The translations under genes and the position numbers were made by a program. From Gelidibacter salicanalis (lineage in GTDB: Bacteria > Bacteroidota > Bacteroidia > Flavobacteriales > Flavobacteriaceae), in NCBI RefSeq assembly GCF_016469035.1, contig NZ_JAEHJZ010000059.1:1-38273 (forward strand): 38,273 nucleotides of DNA. Direction: 5' to 3'. Positions 9,358-16,633 of this stretch are shown here, piece after piece. A model generated the notes under the pieces. It made no database searches, was not told where the DNA came from, and worked only from the letters and a program-made list of their open reading frames with translations. Position 1 is the stretch's first letter, and every line of letters starts with the position of its first letter.

Positions 9358-9377
9358 AACCACATCTTAATGTGATT
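9358..9377. promoter_or_regulatory. Operator-like palindrome upstream of the response regulator
   Basis: AACCACAT (9358-9365), spacer CTTA, ATGTGATT (9370-9377). Read on the minus strand its arms are identical to those at 6240-6259 (AATCACAT-N4-ATGTGGTT); only the spacer differs. It starts two bases after the kinase stop codon and 52 bp before the regulator ATG. Confidence 0.5.
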
Positions 9378-9428
9378 GTGTAAGTATTTTAATATAAGTA
9401 CTTTACATTGGTTTATAATAACAATACT

Positions 9429-10061
9429 ATGAAAAATATTAGGCTAGCTATAATAGAAGACGATGCCTTAGTACAAGAGAGTTTATGTGATTTTTTTGAT
9501 GTGCTTTCTCATACCGAATGTGTGTTGGTAGCATCTTCTATTGAGTCTTTCCTAAAAGATTTTCCTCATTTAGAAAAAACGTTGGACATTATATTATTGG
9601 ATATTAATTTATTGGGAATGTCAGGTATTGACGGTATTCCATTATTAAAAAATGAATTGCCAAATACAGATATCATCATGCTGACCACGTTTGAAGATAG
9701 TGATAGTATTTTTAAAGCTTTGTGTGCAGGCGCCTGCTCTTACTTATCCAAAAAGACCTCCTTGAAAAAAATTCAGGAAGCTGTTGAAATTGTAGTTGAC
9801 GGTGGTTCTTATATGTCGCCCTCCATCGCTAGAAAAATAGCCAATCATTTTGCGCCAAAATCTATAAAAAATCAACTGCTTACACCACGACAACAAGATA
9901 TTGTGATCGGTATTGTGGATGGAAAAAGTTATAAAATGATTGCTGATGATCTATTTGTATCGCTAGATACGGTGCGGAGTCATATTAAGAATATTTATAA
10001 AACTTTAGAAATTAACAGCAAGGCTGAATTAATCAAGAAATCTTATGATAAGGAGATTTGA
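9429..10061 (+). CDS. Response regulator, NarL/LuxR family
   Basis: This is a 210-residue DNA-binding regulator, the likely partner of the propeller kinase 72 bp upstream. The receiver domain (1-120) has the acidic pair ED-D (E10, D11, D12), phospho-acceptor Asp58 in ILLDINL, the TT of MLTTF (86-87) and the conserved Lys in YLSKK. A LuxR-type helix-turn-helix (about 150-205) begins LTPRQQDIVIGIVDGKSYKMIA and continues through SLDTVRSHIKNIYKTL. I chose the ATG at 9429 because the alternative TTG at 9408 adds seven residues not expected before the first receiver strand (IRLAIIEDD). The palindromes at 6240 and 9358 are candidate binding sites. Confidence 0.92.
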   Translation: MKNIRLAIIEDDALVQESLCDFFDVLSHTECVLVASSIESFLKDFPHLEKTLDIILLDINLLGMSGIDGIPLLKNELPNTDIIMLTTFEDSDSIFKALCAGACSYLSKKTSLKKIQEAVEIVVDGGSYMSPSIARKIANHFAPKSIKNQLLTPRQQDIVIGIVDGKSYKMIADDLFVSLDTVRSHIKNIYKTLEINSKAELIKKSYDKEI

Positions 10062-10160
10062 TTTTATGGTGTTGGAAACTGCTCGCTACCTATTATTTGA
10101 AGTGTCTGATAGCAATTACCAAGCTTATTAATTTATGGGTTGGCCTTGTTAAAATAAAAT

Positions 10161-10196
10161 AAGGCCCATAAATCTTATGATTTATTGGGCTTTATT
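10161..10196. terminator. Terminator after the two-component operon
   Basis: GCCCATAAATC pairs with GATTTATTGGGC across a TTAT loop (one bulge), followed by TTTATT on the plus strand and preceded by an A-rich tract, so it can work in both directions. An alternative pairing of GGCCTT (10142-10147) with AAGGCC (10161-10166) overlaps it. It lies about 100 bp after the response-regulator stop. Confidence 0.7.
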
Positions 10197-10198
10197 CC

Positions 10199-10236
10199 TC
10201 GGGGTGTGACTAATTGAAAACTCACAACACCCTGTA
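10199..10236 (-). repeat. Short repeat next to a terminator, copy 1
   Basis: On the minus strand this reads TACAGGGTGTTGTGA, then TTTTCAATTAGTC, then CACCCCGA, running into the terminator hairpin at 10161-10196. A second copy with the same order of blocks is at 19739-19779, again abutting a terminator. The arms GGGTGTGA and TCACAACACCC can themselves pair. Confidence 0.5.
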
Positions 10237-10252
10237 AATTATATTTGTAAAA

Positions 10253-10476
10253 CATCAGTGTCCGGTAAAACAGGTAAAAAGTTTGCAAACTCCATAAAAG
10301 CATGACCTGGCTCGAGATCTTAAAAATGACACCTTGTTTTCCAAAACTAATTTCACTAATAGTGATTGGGCCAAATTTGATGTAGATAACGATTGTTTAT
10401 CAGTCAGTTATAATTAAATCTTTGTTCTTTTCCCGCTATCGGGACTATAAGCGTAGCGGTCTTAATTCTTTATCGG
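10253..10476 (-). repeat. Copy B of the ~225-bp inverted repeat
   Basis: This is the reverse-oriented partner of 1-227, with similarity along its whole length and a few small indels. It ends at CATCAGTG (10253-10260) on the inner side and TATCGG (10471-10476) on the outer side. It lies between the response regulator and the stop of the cytochrome gene. The remaining bases of the gap 10062-10549 hold the terminator, the 38-bp repeat and AT-rich sequence with no gene. Confidence 0.85.
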
Positions 10477-10549
10477 ATAATAATATTTTTTAAAACATTT
10501 CAAAATATTTTATTAGAGCGATCACAGTTGGAGGTGTAAACCCCAGGTC

Positions 10550-12793
10550 CTAATTTAAGTTTTGTAAAAAACGTTTATATTCATCATTTGCGGGATATAG
10601 TTGAACTAATTTTTTTAGTATTTTTTTTGCTTTTTCTATTTCCTTGTTGTTATAATAATGGAAGGATAAGGCATATAATAGACTCTCATTTGTTCCATCC
10701 TTTTTTAATCCGTCAAGAAGTGTTATTTCGGCTTTTGAAACATCTTTATTTTTATCGAATAATAAGCTTAAATTATAATATACCCGAATGTTTTCTGGCA
10801 TTACACGCATTGCTTGTTCCATGTATTCAATGGCCTCCTCTGTGCGATTAAGTTCAGCATATAATAATCCTAATGAGTAATATACAGGACCGTATTCAGG
10901 TTCTTGGAACACCACTGTTTTATAAGCCTCTTCCGATTTTTTAAACTCTTGATTTCTATAATAAAGGTTCGCCAAATTAAGTCGGATTCTATTATCGGTG
11001 CCATCTATCTCTAAAGCCTTTTCATGCCCTTCTATTCCCATTGGAAGGTTGCCTTGTTTCAAATAATAATTGGCTTTTTTTATTTGTCCGCCTACAAAAT
11101 CTGAATTCGTATTCAAATAGGTAGAAAATTCCGTTTTTACTTTTTGATAACTACTTCTGTATTTTTCGGGTATTTGCAGTTCTGTTGTGCCGCTTAAAGC
11201 ATAAAAAGCTTTTATTCTAACGGTTCTTTTGCTGTCATTTAATAAGGGTAAAAAGTAGCTATCGTAATCTGTTGTATTAATTTCGCCTAAAACATCCAGA
11301 GTAGCGCCACGTACTAAGGGAGACTCATCATTTAATAAGGCTAAATACTTATCGATCAAATTGTTTGTTTGATACTGTGACAATGCCTTTACGGCCGATG
11401 CTCTCACCATTTCTGGCTGATGATGATCATTTATTAAGTCTGATAAACCCACATCGGCGCCTGGCTCACCTAAAATACCGGGCGTTAATTTATCCGAAAA
11501 ATGAAGAGAATCCACTTGTCCATAAAGCGTTTTAAAAGATTCCCAGGCCCATTCGTTCGTTTTGTCTTTATGACATCCGACACACGCATTTGGCGTGCCA
11601 TATTTTAAACTCAAATCAGGTCTTGGCACTCTAAAACTATGGTCTCTTCTAAAATCATTGCCCATATAGTATTTGCCCGGCATATGGCAATTTATGCACA
11701 GGGCACCCTCTGTCCCATTGGCGTGAAAATGATGTTTTGGTGTGTCATATTGTGGAGAACTGTGGCATTGCGTACAAAGCATATTTCCTTCAAATTTCAA
11801 ATTTAAGGAATGTGAATTATGGCAACTGTTGCAGGCTACGTTGTTTTGATACATTTTACTTTGAATAAATGAGCCAAATACATAATCCTCATCCAATATT
11901 TGTCCGTCGGCATGATAAATAGGAGTTTCTATCAATTGCGGAAAATAATGATCTAACAGAGTACCTTCAAAGTTATAGGATGCGGAAAACTGTTCGCGCC
12001 TCATATGACATCGAGCACATTGGTCAATTAAATTTTTTGGAGCAGTTTCCATGGTCATCCGCATCGCTCCCGAGGCTTTATAATGTTCGCCTAGTTTATT
12101 GACGTCTTCTACATGCTGTTTGCCGGCTCCATGACAGGCCTCACAGTTAACGTTAATGATGGCGTATGTCGTGTTGTAGCTGTGCGTTTTTTCGTCATAA
12201 TTTTTTCTAACATTGGTAGAATGGCAATCAGCACACATATTATTCCAATTTAAAGCACCTCTGGACCAATGCAACCATTCTGAATGCACTACTTTAAAAT
12301 CTGGATACAAATCAAACCACTTGTTTTCAATGACATCCCAAGCCGTTCTTAGGCATTGGTAATGGCCATTGGGAAACTGTACAATGTATTGTTGCAATGG
12401 GGTGACTCCGAAGGTATATATGATTTTATAATCCTGATTGATGCCGTCTGGTCCTTCGGTGTTTACAAAAAAATCAGAACCTTTTTTATAAAAATGCGAG
12501 GTGACACCTTGACTCGAAAAGGTAGTATTATTAAAATCTCCCAGAACAGATAAACTGTCTGCCGTCTGCATTGCTTTATCATGGTGAGATCCTTCCCAGT
12601 CCTTAAACTCCTGTTGGTGGCATTTTTTACATTCTTGATCTCCTAGGAAATGACTGTCTGGTATTTTCTTTGTAGAGAGAAAAAAGGCATTCTGCGTTAT
12701 GTCCTCATACTTGGTGTCGTCTTTGCATGAAAAGAGTACCAAAATACAAGCAAATAAAAGTTGTATTCTTCGAAATATCAATTTAAATCCCAT
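10550..12793 (-). CDS. Octahaem c-type cytochrome lipoprotein with HEAT and TPR repeats
   Basis: This 747-residue exported electron carrier or oxidoreductase has a lipoprotein signal (lipobox LFSC, C23). Eight CxxCH haem-binding motifs start at residues 55, 187, 217, 259, 321, 340, 366 and 404. Extra conserved histidines (for example in YHADGQ and HHFHANG) could be distal haem ligands. The haem part ends near 415, followed by HEAT-like repeats (about 455-535, e.g. SPLVRGATLDVLGEI) and at least four TPRs (about 570-740). The haem layout recalls the cytochrome c554/multihaem nitrite reductase-like superfamily, but the CxxCK motif of NrfA is absent. It is usual for this type to be paired with UnbV/FG-GAP proteins in Bacteroidota; here such a protein is 7 kb away and in another operon. 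Its physiological role is unknown. Confidence 0.85.
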   Translation of the reverse strand: MGFKLIFRRIQLLFACILVLFSCKDDTKYEDITQNAFFLSTKKIPDSHFLGDQECKKCHQQEFKDWEGSHHDKAMQTADSLSVLGDFNNTTFSSQGVTSHFYKKGSDFFVNTEGPDGINQDYKIIYTFGVTPLQQYIVQFPNGHYQCLRTAWDVIENKWFDLYPDFKVVHSEWLHWSRGALNWNNMCADCHSTNVRKNYDEKTHSYNTTYAIINVNCEACHGAGKQHVEDVNKLGEHYKASGAMRMTMETAPKNLIDQCARCHMRREQFSASYNFEGTLLDHYFPQLIETPIYHADGQILDEDYVFGSFIQSKMYQNNVACNSCHNSHSLNLKFEGNMLCTQCHSSPQYDTPKHHFHANGTEGALCINCHMPGKYYMGNDFRRDHSFRVPRPDLSLKYGTPNACVGCHKDKTNEWAWESFKTLYGQVDSLHFSDKLTPGILGEPGADVGLSDLINDHHQPEMVRASAVKALSQYQTNNLIDKYLALLNDESPLVRGATLDVLGEINTTDYDSYFLPLLNDSKRTVRIKAFYALSGTTELQIPEKYRSSYQKVKTEFSTYLNTNSDFVGGQIKKANYYLKQGNLPMGIEGHEKALEIDGTDNRIRLNLANLYYRNQEFKKSEEAYKTVVFQEPEYGPVYYSLGLLYAELNRTEEAIEYMEQAMRVMPENIRVYYNLSLLFDKNKDVSKAEITLLDGLKKDGTNESLLYALSFHYYNNKEIEKAKKILKKLVQLYPANDEYKRFLQNLN

Positions 12794-13392
12794 TCTATAT
12801 TTCTATTGATTGAAAATCATGTAAGTGCAAGTCATAGGTGCTACATATAAATTTAAACCATTTGGGACGAATCACAAGTGTTTAGGGTTAACATATTGCA
12901 TGATTTTAATTATTACTTTTTCTTTACTATTCTCTATAATAAAACTATAATCCCAAGAGCCATTTGAGTCAACACCAAGTGTTTTTTGTATCCATTGTGG
13001 TACGTAAGTTTATGAGGGTTTTCTCTCAATCAGATCCTGCCTACATTTAGTCCAAGCGCCAATGCTTGTAGAATAACAATCAATCAATCAATCAAAATCA
13101 GTAGGCAAAATTTTAAAAACATGAGTCTTAAAGGTTTCATAATGTGATGTATAAATTTAGGTTCCATTAAATGAAATTCCAATCTCGGATTATTATTTGC
13201 CTAATTCCACTTTTCTTGTGCATCGTTTTTGAGGATAACTGTGAAAAAAACATGAACTTTAATGATCTTGTTCCCATCTCATTCGGGTCATTTTACTTTT
13301 TCCGAAAACTGGACAACGTTGGCGAAGACATACTCTTTCGCAATTTTTGGCTTGAGCAAATTGCAAATGTGTATTGGCTTTATGCATTGGCA
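12794..13392. other. Gene-free gap between the cytochrome and the restriction operon
   Basis: About 600 bp without a convincing gene. It contains a (CAAT)n microsatellite at about 13078-13095 and a TGCCTAC...GTAGGCA inverted pair (about 13038 and 13101) around it. From about 13170 to 13400 two overlapping plus-strand frames are open but look like chance or relic reading frames. The left boundary of the restriction-modification island should lie here. Confidence 0.5.
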
Positions 13393-14490
13393 TCACATTG
13401 CTGAAATTATTTCATTCCATTTTTTCTTGTGTTCATATTTCAAAGCTGTGTCAGATTCTATCAAATCCACATAGTTTGATATAAATTCAGACGTTTCAGA
13501 TAAAAGGCGTAAATAATACTTCAGAGAGTTTATAAGTCCATTTGCAATGACATGGCAACCGTGAATGTTCTTTATTCTTTCTATCTCTTTATCGATCTTT
13601 TCCGATTCACTTGACTCAATGTCAGCAGTGGATAATAGGTAATATCTATTTACTTGTGTTGTCTTGAATTTTTCAAAAGCGTCTTTAACGAGTTGTGCAT
13701 TAATTTGTATTCCGTGTTTAACTTCTACTGCCTCAAACTCTTTTCCTCTCTCATCAACAATATCAATATCTCCAATCCTTCCACTTCTAGTATCAGCCGA
13801 AGTGTGACTTTCAATTTCAAGAAGAGTTTTTCCTTCAAACCTTTTAGCTTCTTTCATAAGACATTCATAAGCTGCAAACAATGCCAATACAGGAAGACGA
13901 GAAACTCCGTCTGCTGTATATTTGGCATTGAAATGTTTTGTAAGCAATTCAATTATTGTTGCAATGGGAAGATTTAAAGGTTTTGCCAAGTCAATTTCCT
14001 GACTATTTCTTTTGATGATTAATCCTTGCATTAAATAGCTTAAGCACTTATCTAAATCTTGACCTTTTTGGATAAAATCAATAGTTTCTAAAAATGATGT
14101 TTTTAGTGTGTCAGGTCTTATTGCTCCTGAGTAATTTTTATCATAAGGAACTTTTTGCTCAAGAGAACGTGTCAACCAACCGCTTTCCGCCATTGAAGGA
14201 AACTTTATGCTTTTTAGAAATGGTGTTACATACTTTGTATCAAATGTTCTACCAGAATATCCGTTATCAATACTTGTCTGGTGATTTCTAATATCCTGTG
14301 TTGGTTTTAGAGTTTTATAGATTAAGCTAGTAAGAACAACTGTTAGTACTCCTTTTGAAGATTCTGACTTACTAATAATCACATCCAAATGTTTTGTTAT
14401 TGTCTTTGGTAAATCCGATTTGATTGTGTTGTCAGAACCAACTAATTTCATTGATTTGTCAAATGTTTTTCTAAGAAATGTATTCGGCAT
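13393..14490 (-). CDS. Type II restriction endonuclease (possibly SacI-like family)
   Basis: This 365-residue protein sits last in a three-gene operon after an HTH protein and a C5-cytosine methyltransferase, and starts 20 bp inside the methyltransferase gene. It carries a PD-(D/E)XK-like active site: D241-I-D243, then E256-V-K258 in EFEAVEVKHG, following a conserved TRSGRIGDIDI segment. Together with position this makes a restriction endonuclease likely. The N-terminal blocks NHQTSIDNGYSGRTFDTKYVTPFL and MAESGWLTRSLEQ look to me like the SacI family (GAGCTC cutters), but this is from memory and not verified. Cleavage specificity should match the partner methyltransferase. Confidence 0.75.
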   Translation of the reverse strand: MPNTFLRKTFDKSMKLVGSDNTIKSDLPKTITKHLDVIISKSESSKGVLTVVLTSLIYKTLKPTQDIRNHQTSIDNGYSGRTFDTKYVTPFLKSIKFPSMAESGWLTRSLEQKVPYDKNYSGAIRPDTLKTSFLETIDFIQKGQDLDKCLSYLMQGLIIKRNSQEIDLAKPLNLPIATIIELLTKHFNAKYTADGVSRLPVLALFAAYECLMKEAKRFEGKTLLEIESHTSADTRSGRIGDIDIVDERGKEFEAVEVKHGIQINAQLVKDAFEKFKTTQVNRYYLLSTADIESSESEKIDKEIERIKNIHGCHVIANGLINSLKYYLRLLSETSEFISNYVDLIESDTALKYEHKKKWNEIISAM

Positions 14491-15715
14491 CCTTTATCTT
14501 GATTGATGTAATTAACTGTTCTTTTATTTGTGAAGCTACTTCCTTAATCATTGGAACAGCAACTGAATTACCGACTTGCCTATACAATTCAGACTTATTG
14601 TTTATTAGTTTAAATTTTCTAGGAAAGCCCATAATTTTGTAACATTCTTGAATCGTGAGTTTTCTAACTTCATTTTCGTGATATATCCAAAATCTTCCTG
14701 ATGATTCTTGAGATGGTAATGCTGGGTGAACACCATCTGTAGAGTATATTCGGTTTGGTTGCTTGTGAACACGAGACAAATGTTCTGTATTTGGTCGCAC
14801 ACCTGCTTTTCGTATCGTTTTATTTCTATAACCTGCGAATATTAAACCTGAATCTTGAGTTTTCATTTCCTCAAGAATAGTATATGGTTCATTTAAAAAC
14901 TCAAAGTCATTTTCTTTATCTAAAAAGCTTTTTAAAACCGGTTTAGATTTTGTTTTTAATTTAGAGAAATCGAATTTTTTATTTTTATGACCCACGATTA
15001 TTATGCGTTCTCTGTTTTGAGGTAAGCCAAAATCTGATGCATTTAAAACTTTTTTAGAAACCTTATAGCCTAATTCTTCTAAATGCTGGATGATTGTGGT
15101 AAGCGTTCTTTTTTTATCGTGGTACAAAAGATGTTTTACGTTCTCTAACAATACTACGTCTGGTTCTCTTTTTTCTATAATTTTAAAAATGTGATAAATC
15201 AGAGTTCCTCTCGTATCTTCAAAGCCTTTCATTTTTCCTGAAATGCTAAAGGGTTGACAAGGAAATCCCGCACATAATACATTATGTTTTGGAACAGCAT
15301 TTAAGTCCAATTTAGTTATATCTCCAAATGGAACTTCTCCAAAATTCAATTCGTAAGCTCTTTGTGCGTGATAATTAAACTCGGATGAAAACACACATTT
15401 GCCACCAATTTCTTGCATAGGGATTCTAAAACCACCAATTCCTGCAAATAGGTCAATAAAAGTAAATTCTGGCTTTTGAGGGCTTGGAAATGGAATATCC
15501 CATTTAATAGGAAGCATTGCTTGTAACTCTGGTTCAGAAGCAATGCTTAAGTTGGTGTTTTGTTGGTTGTAATATTCAACCGCTCTTTTCTTAAATGATT
15601 TAGAAACACCATTTGTATGATTCTGAAGATAATGAGTGAAAAATGCTAAATCTTCAGCATTTCCATTCATATTTTCAATGTCCAAATCTTTACGGATTTT
15701 TGAATATTTAAGCAT
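14471..15715 (-). CDS. DNA (cytosine-5-)methyltransferase
   Basis: The 414-residue enzyme transfers a methyl group from S-adenosylmethionine to C5 of cytosine in a fixed DNA site, protecting it from the partner nuclease. All core motifs are in order: motif I DLFAGIGGF (88-96), motif IV GFPCQPFS with catalytic Cys153, motif VI ENV (191-193), motif VIII GLPQNRER (230-237), motif IX RKLTIQECYKIMGFP (351-365) and motif X YRQVGNSV (378-385). The target-recognition region (about 285-345, with LSRVHKQPNRIYS) is short, as in mono-specific type II enzymes. An 85-residue N-terminal extension precedes motif I. The start codon overlaps the upstream HTH gene by 8 bp and the stop overlaps the nuclease start by 20 bp, which suggests translational coupling. 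Confidence 0.95.
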   Translation of the reverse strand: MLKYSKIRKDLDIENMNGNAEDLAFFTHYLQNHTNGVSKSFKKRAVEYYNQQNTNLSIASEPELQAMLPIKWDIPFPSPQKPEFTFIDLFAGIGGFRIPMQEIGGKCVFSSEFNYHAQRAYELNFGEVPFGDITKLDLNAVPKHNVLCAGFPCQPFSISGKMKGFEDTRGTLIYHIFKIIEKREPDVVLLENVKHLLYHDKKRTLTTIIQHLEELGYKVSKKVLNASDFGLPQNRERIIIVGHKNKKFDFSKLKTKSKPVLKSFLDKENDFEFLNEPYTILEEMKTQDSGLIFAGYRNKTIRKAGVRPNTEHLSRVHKQPNRIYSTDGVHPALPSQESSGRFWIYHENEVRKLTIQECYKIMGFPRKFKLINNKSELYRQVGNSVAVPMIKEVASQIKEQLITSIKIKDAEYIS

Positions 15716-16046
15716 TTTTAAAATCTATTTTTCCTTGTTTCAAATTTGTGAGTTTTTTATACTCAGCCTTTTGTTCAGCGAGTTTTAGAAATTCACTTGA
15801 GTTTTCCTTTGGATAAATCATTTCAGCTATTTTTTCACTGAAATATTCTTTTTCCAACTGGTCAATATTTAAATGGAAAATGTCAGCTAATTTGGGAAGA
15901 ATTTCTTCTGGAATATTTCTCTTTCCGTTTTCAATTTTAGACAAGGTTGACTGGTCTATATCGAGAGCAGCTGCAAGTTTTGTCAGAGTTAGTGACGCTT
16001 CTGTCCTTAATTTATGAATATACTCTCCAAATGTTTCTTTCATCAT
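15708..16046 (-). CDS. XRE-family helix-turn-helix regulator (restriction-operon controller)
   Basis: This is a 112-residue DNA-binding protein, first in the restriction-modification operon. The helix-turn-helix spans about residues 8-60, with LTKLAAALDIDQSTLSKIENGKR as the two-helix core. The remaining 50 residues are helical and lysine-rich. Position and size match C (controller) proteins, which time the expression of methyltransferase and nuclease, although classical C proteins are about 80-100 residues and lack such a tail. A perfect palindrome over its own promoter (16062-16077) is the obvious target. Two adjacent ATG codons make up the start; the first is used here. Confidence 0.88.
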   Translation of the reverse strand: MMKETFGEYIHKLRTEASLTLTKLAAALDIDQSTLSKIENGKRNIPEEILPKLADIFHLNIDQLEKEYFSEKIAEMIYPKENSSEFLKLAEQKAEYKKLTNLKQGKIDFKNA

Positions 16047-16061
16047 CTTGAATATTTTGCC

Positions 16062-16082
16062 TTGACAATTTTGTCAAATGTA
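16062..16082 (-). promoter_or_regulatory. Promoter and palindromic operator of the restriction operon
   Basis: On the minus strand TACATTTG (16082-16075) is a perfect Bacteroidota -7 box. Overlapping it and the predicted start site is the palindrome TTGACAA-TT-TTGTCAA (16062-16077), with perfect 7-bp arms. The palindrome lies 16 bp upstream of the controller ATG. A protein bound here would block RNA polymerase, so autorepression by the HTH protein is expected. No good -33 element is visible. Confidence 0.55.
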
Positions 16083-16633
16083 AAGAAATTTATTCAGATT
16101 ATACGAATATTGCGTTGGCAATTTTAGCTTTTTCGGTTTTTGGAGCGTAGGCTTTGTGTATAGCAAAAACAGAAAGTGATAAATATACGGCTGGTCAGTA
16201 TGACTCACAATAATTGTATAACATAAGCTCATTATATGTGTTATAAATATCTCATTTTTAAAAAGACTCCGAAATGTTTTGACCGTTAATATTCTCTAAA
16301 AATATGATGTAGTATTGCTAAATGGTAAATTTTTGGAGTAACAGAGTTTGCGTCTTAAGTAAATTATATCTGCAATTTGATAGGTTGAAATTATTGAGGT
16401 TTGTATAAGAAAAAAGTAACGAAGAGCCTCATTTTATATTTTCAACTCGTTTACTTTCAGTAACAGAATCAGTCCTATAAACTTGATTATTCAGCAATTT
16501 ATAAGAGGAACTATTACGTTATTATTTATTTAAGGTCAATTTTATATCAAATAGTTGACATAAGGTTAAAAATTAGCTTTTAGACTTTAAAGCATTGAAT
16601 TTTAATTATTTATATTTATAAAAACTTTTTATT
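16083..16633. other. Gene-free gap between the restriction operon and the patatin gene
   Basis: About 550 bp of AT-rich sequence between divergent genes with no convincing reading frame. The promoter of the patatin/EEP pair should be within the last 100 bp. TAGCTTTT (16574-16581) and TATATTTA (16611-16618) are one base off the -7 consensus but lack well-spaced -33 elements. Confidence 0.5.

Noticed and set aside
9408-9428. TTG start for the response regulator
   Set aside because: The ATG at 9429 directly precedes the first receiver-domain strand and gives the normal family length.
10550-12793. Assignment of the cytochrome as NrfA-type nitrite reductase
   Set aside because: All eight haem motifs are CxxCH; the CxxCK active-site haem typical of NrfA is absent.
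13171-13474. Two overlapping plus-strand reading frames, one beginning with a signal-like MKFQSRIIICLIPLFLCIV
   Set aside because: They overlap each other in different frames, the second runs into the restriction endonuclease gene, and neither looks like a known domain. They are more likely a non-coding repeat or relic.
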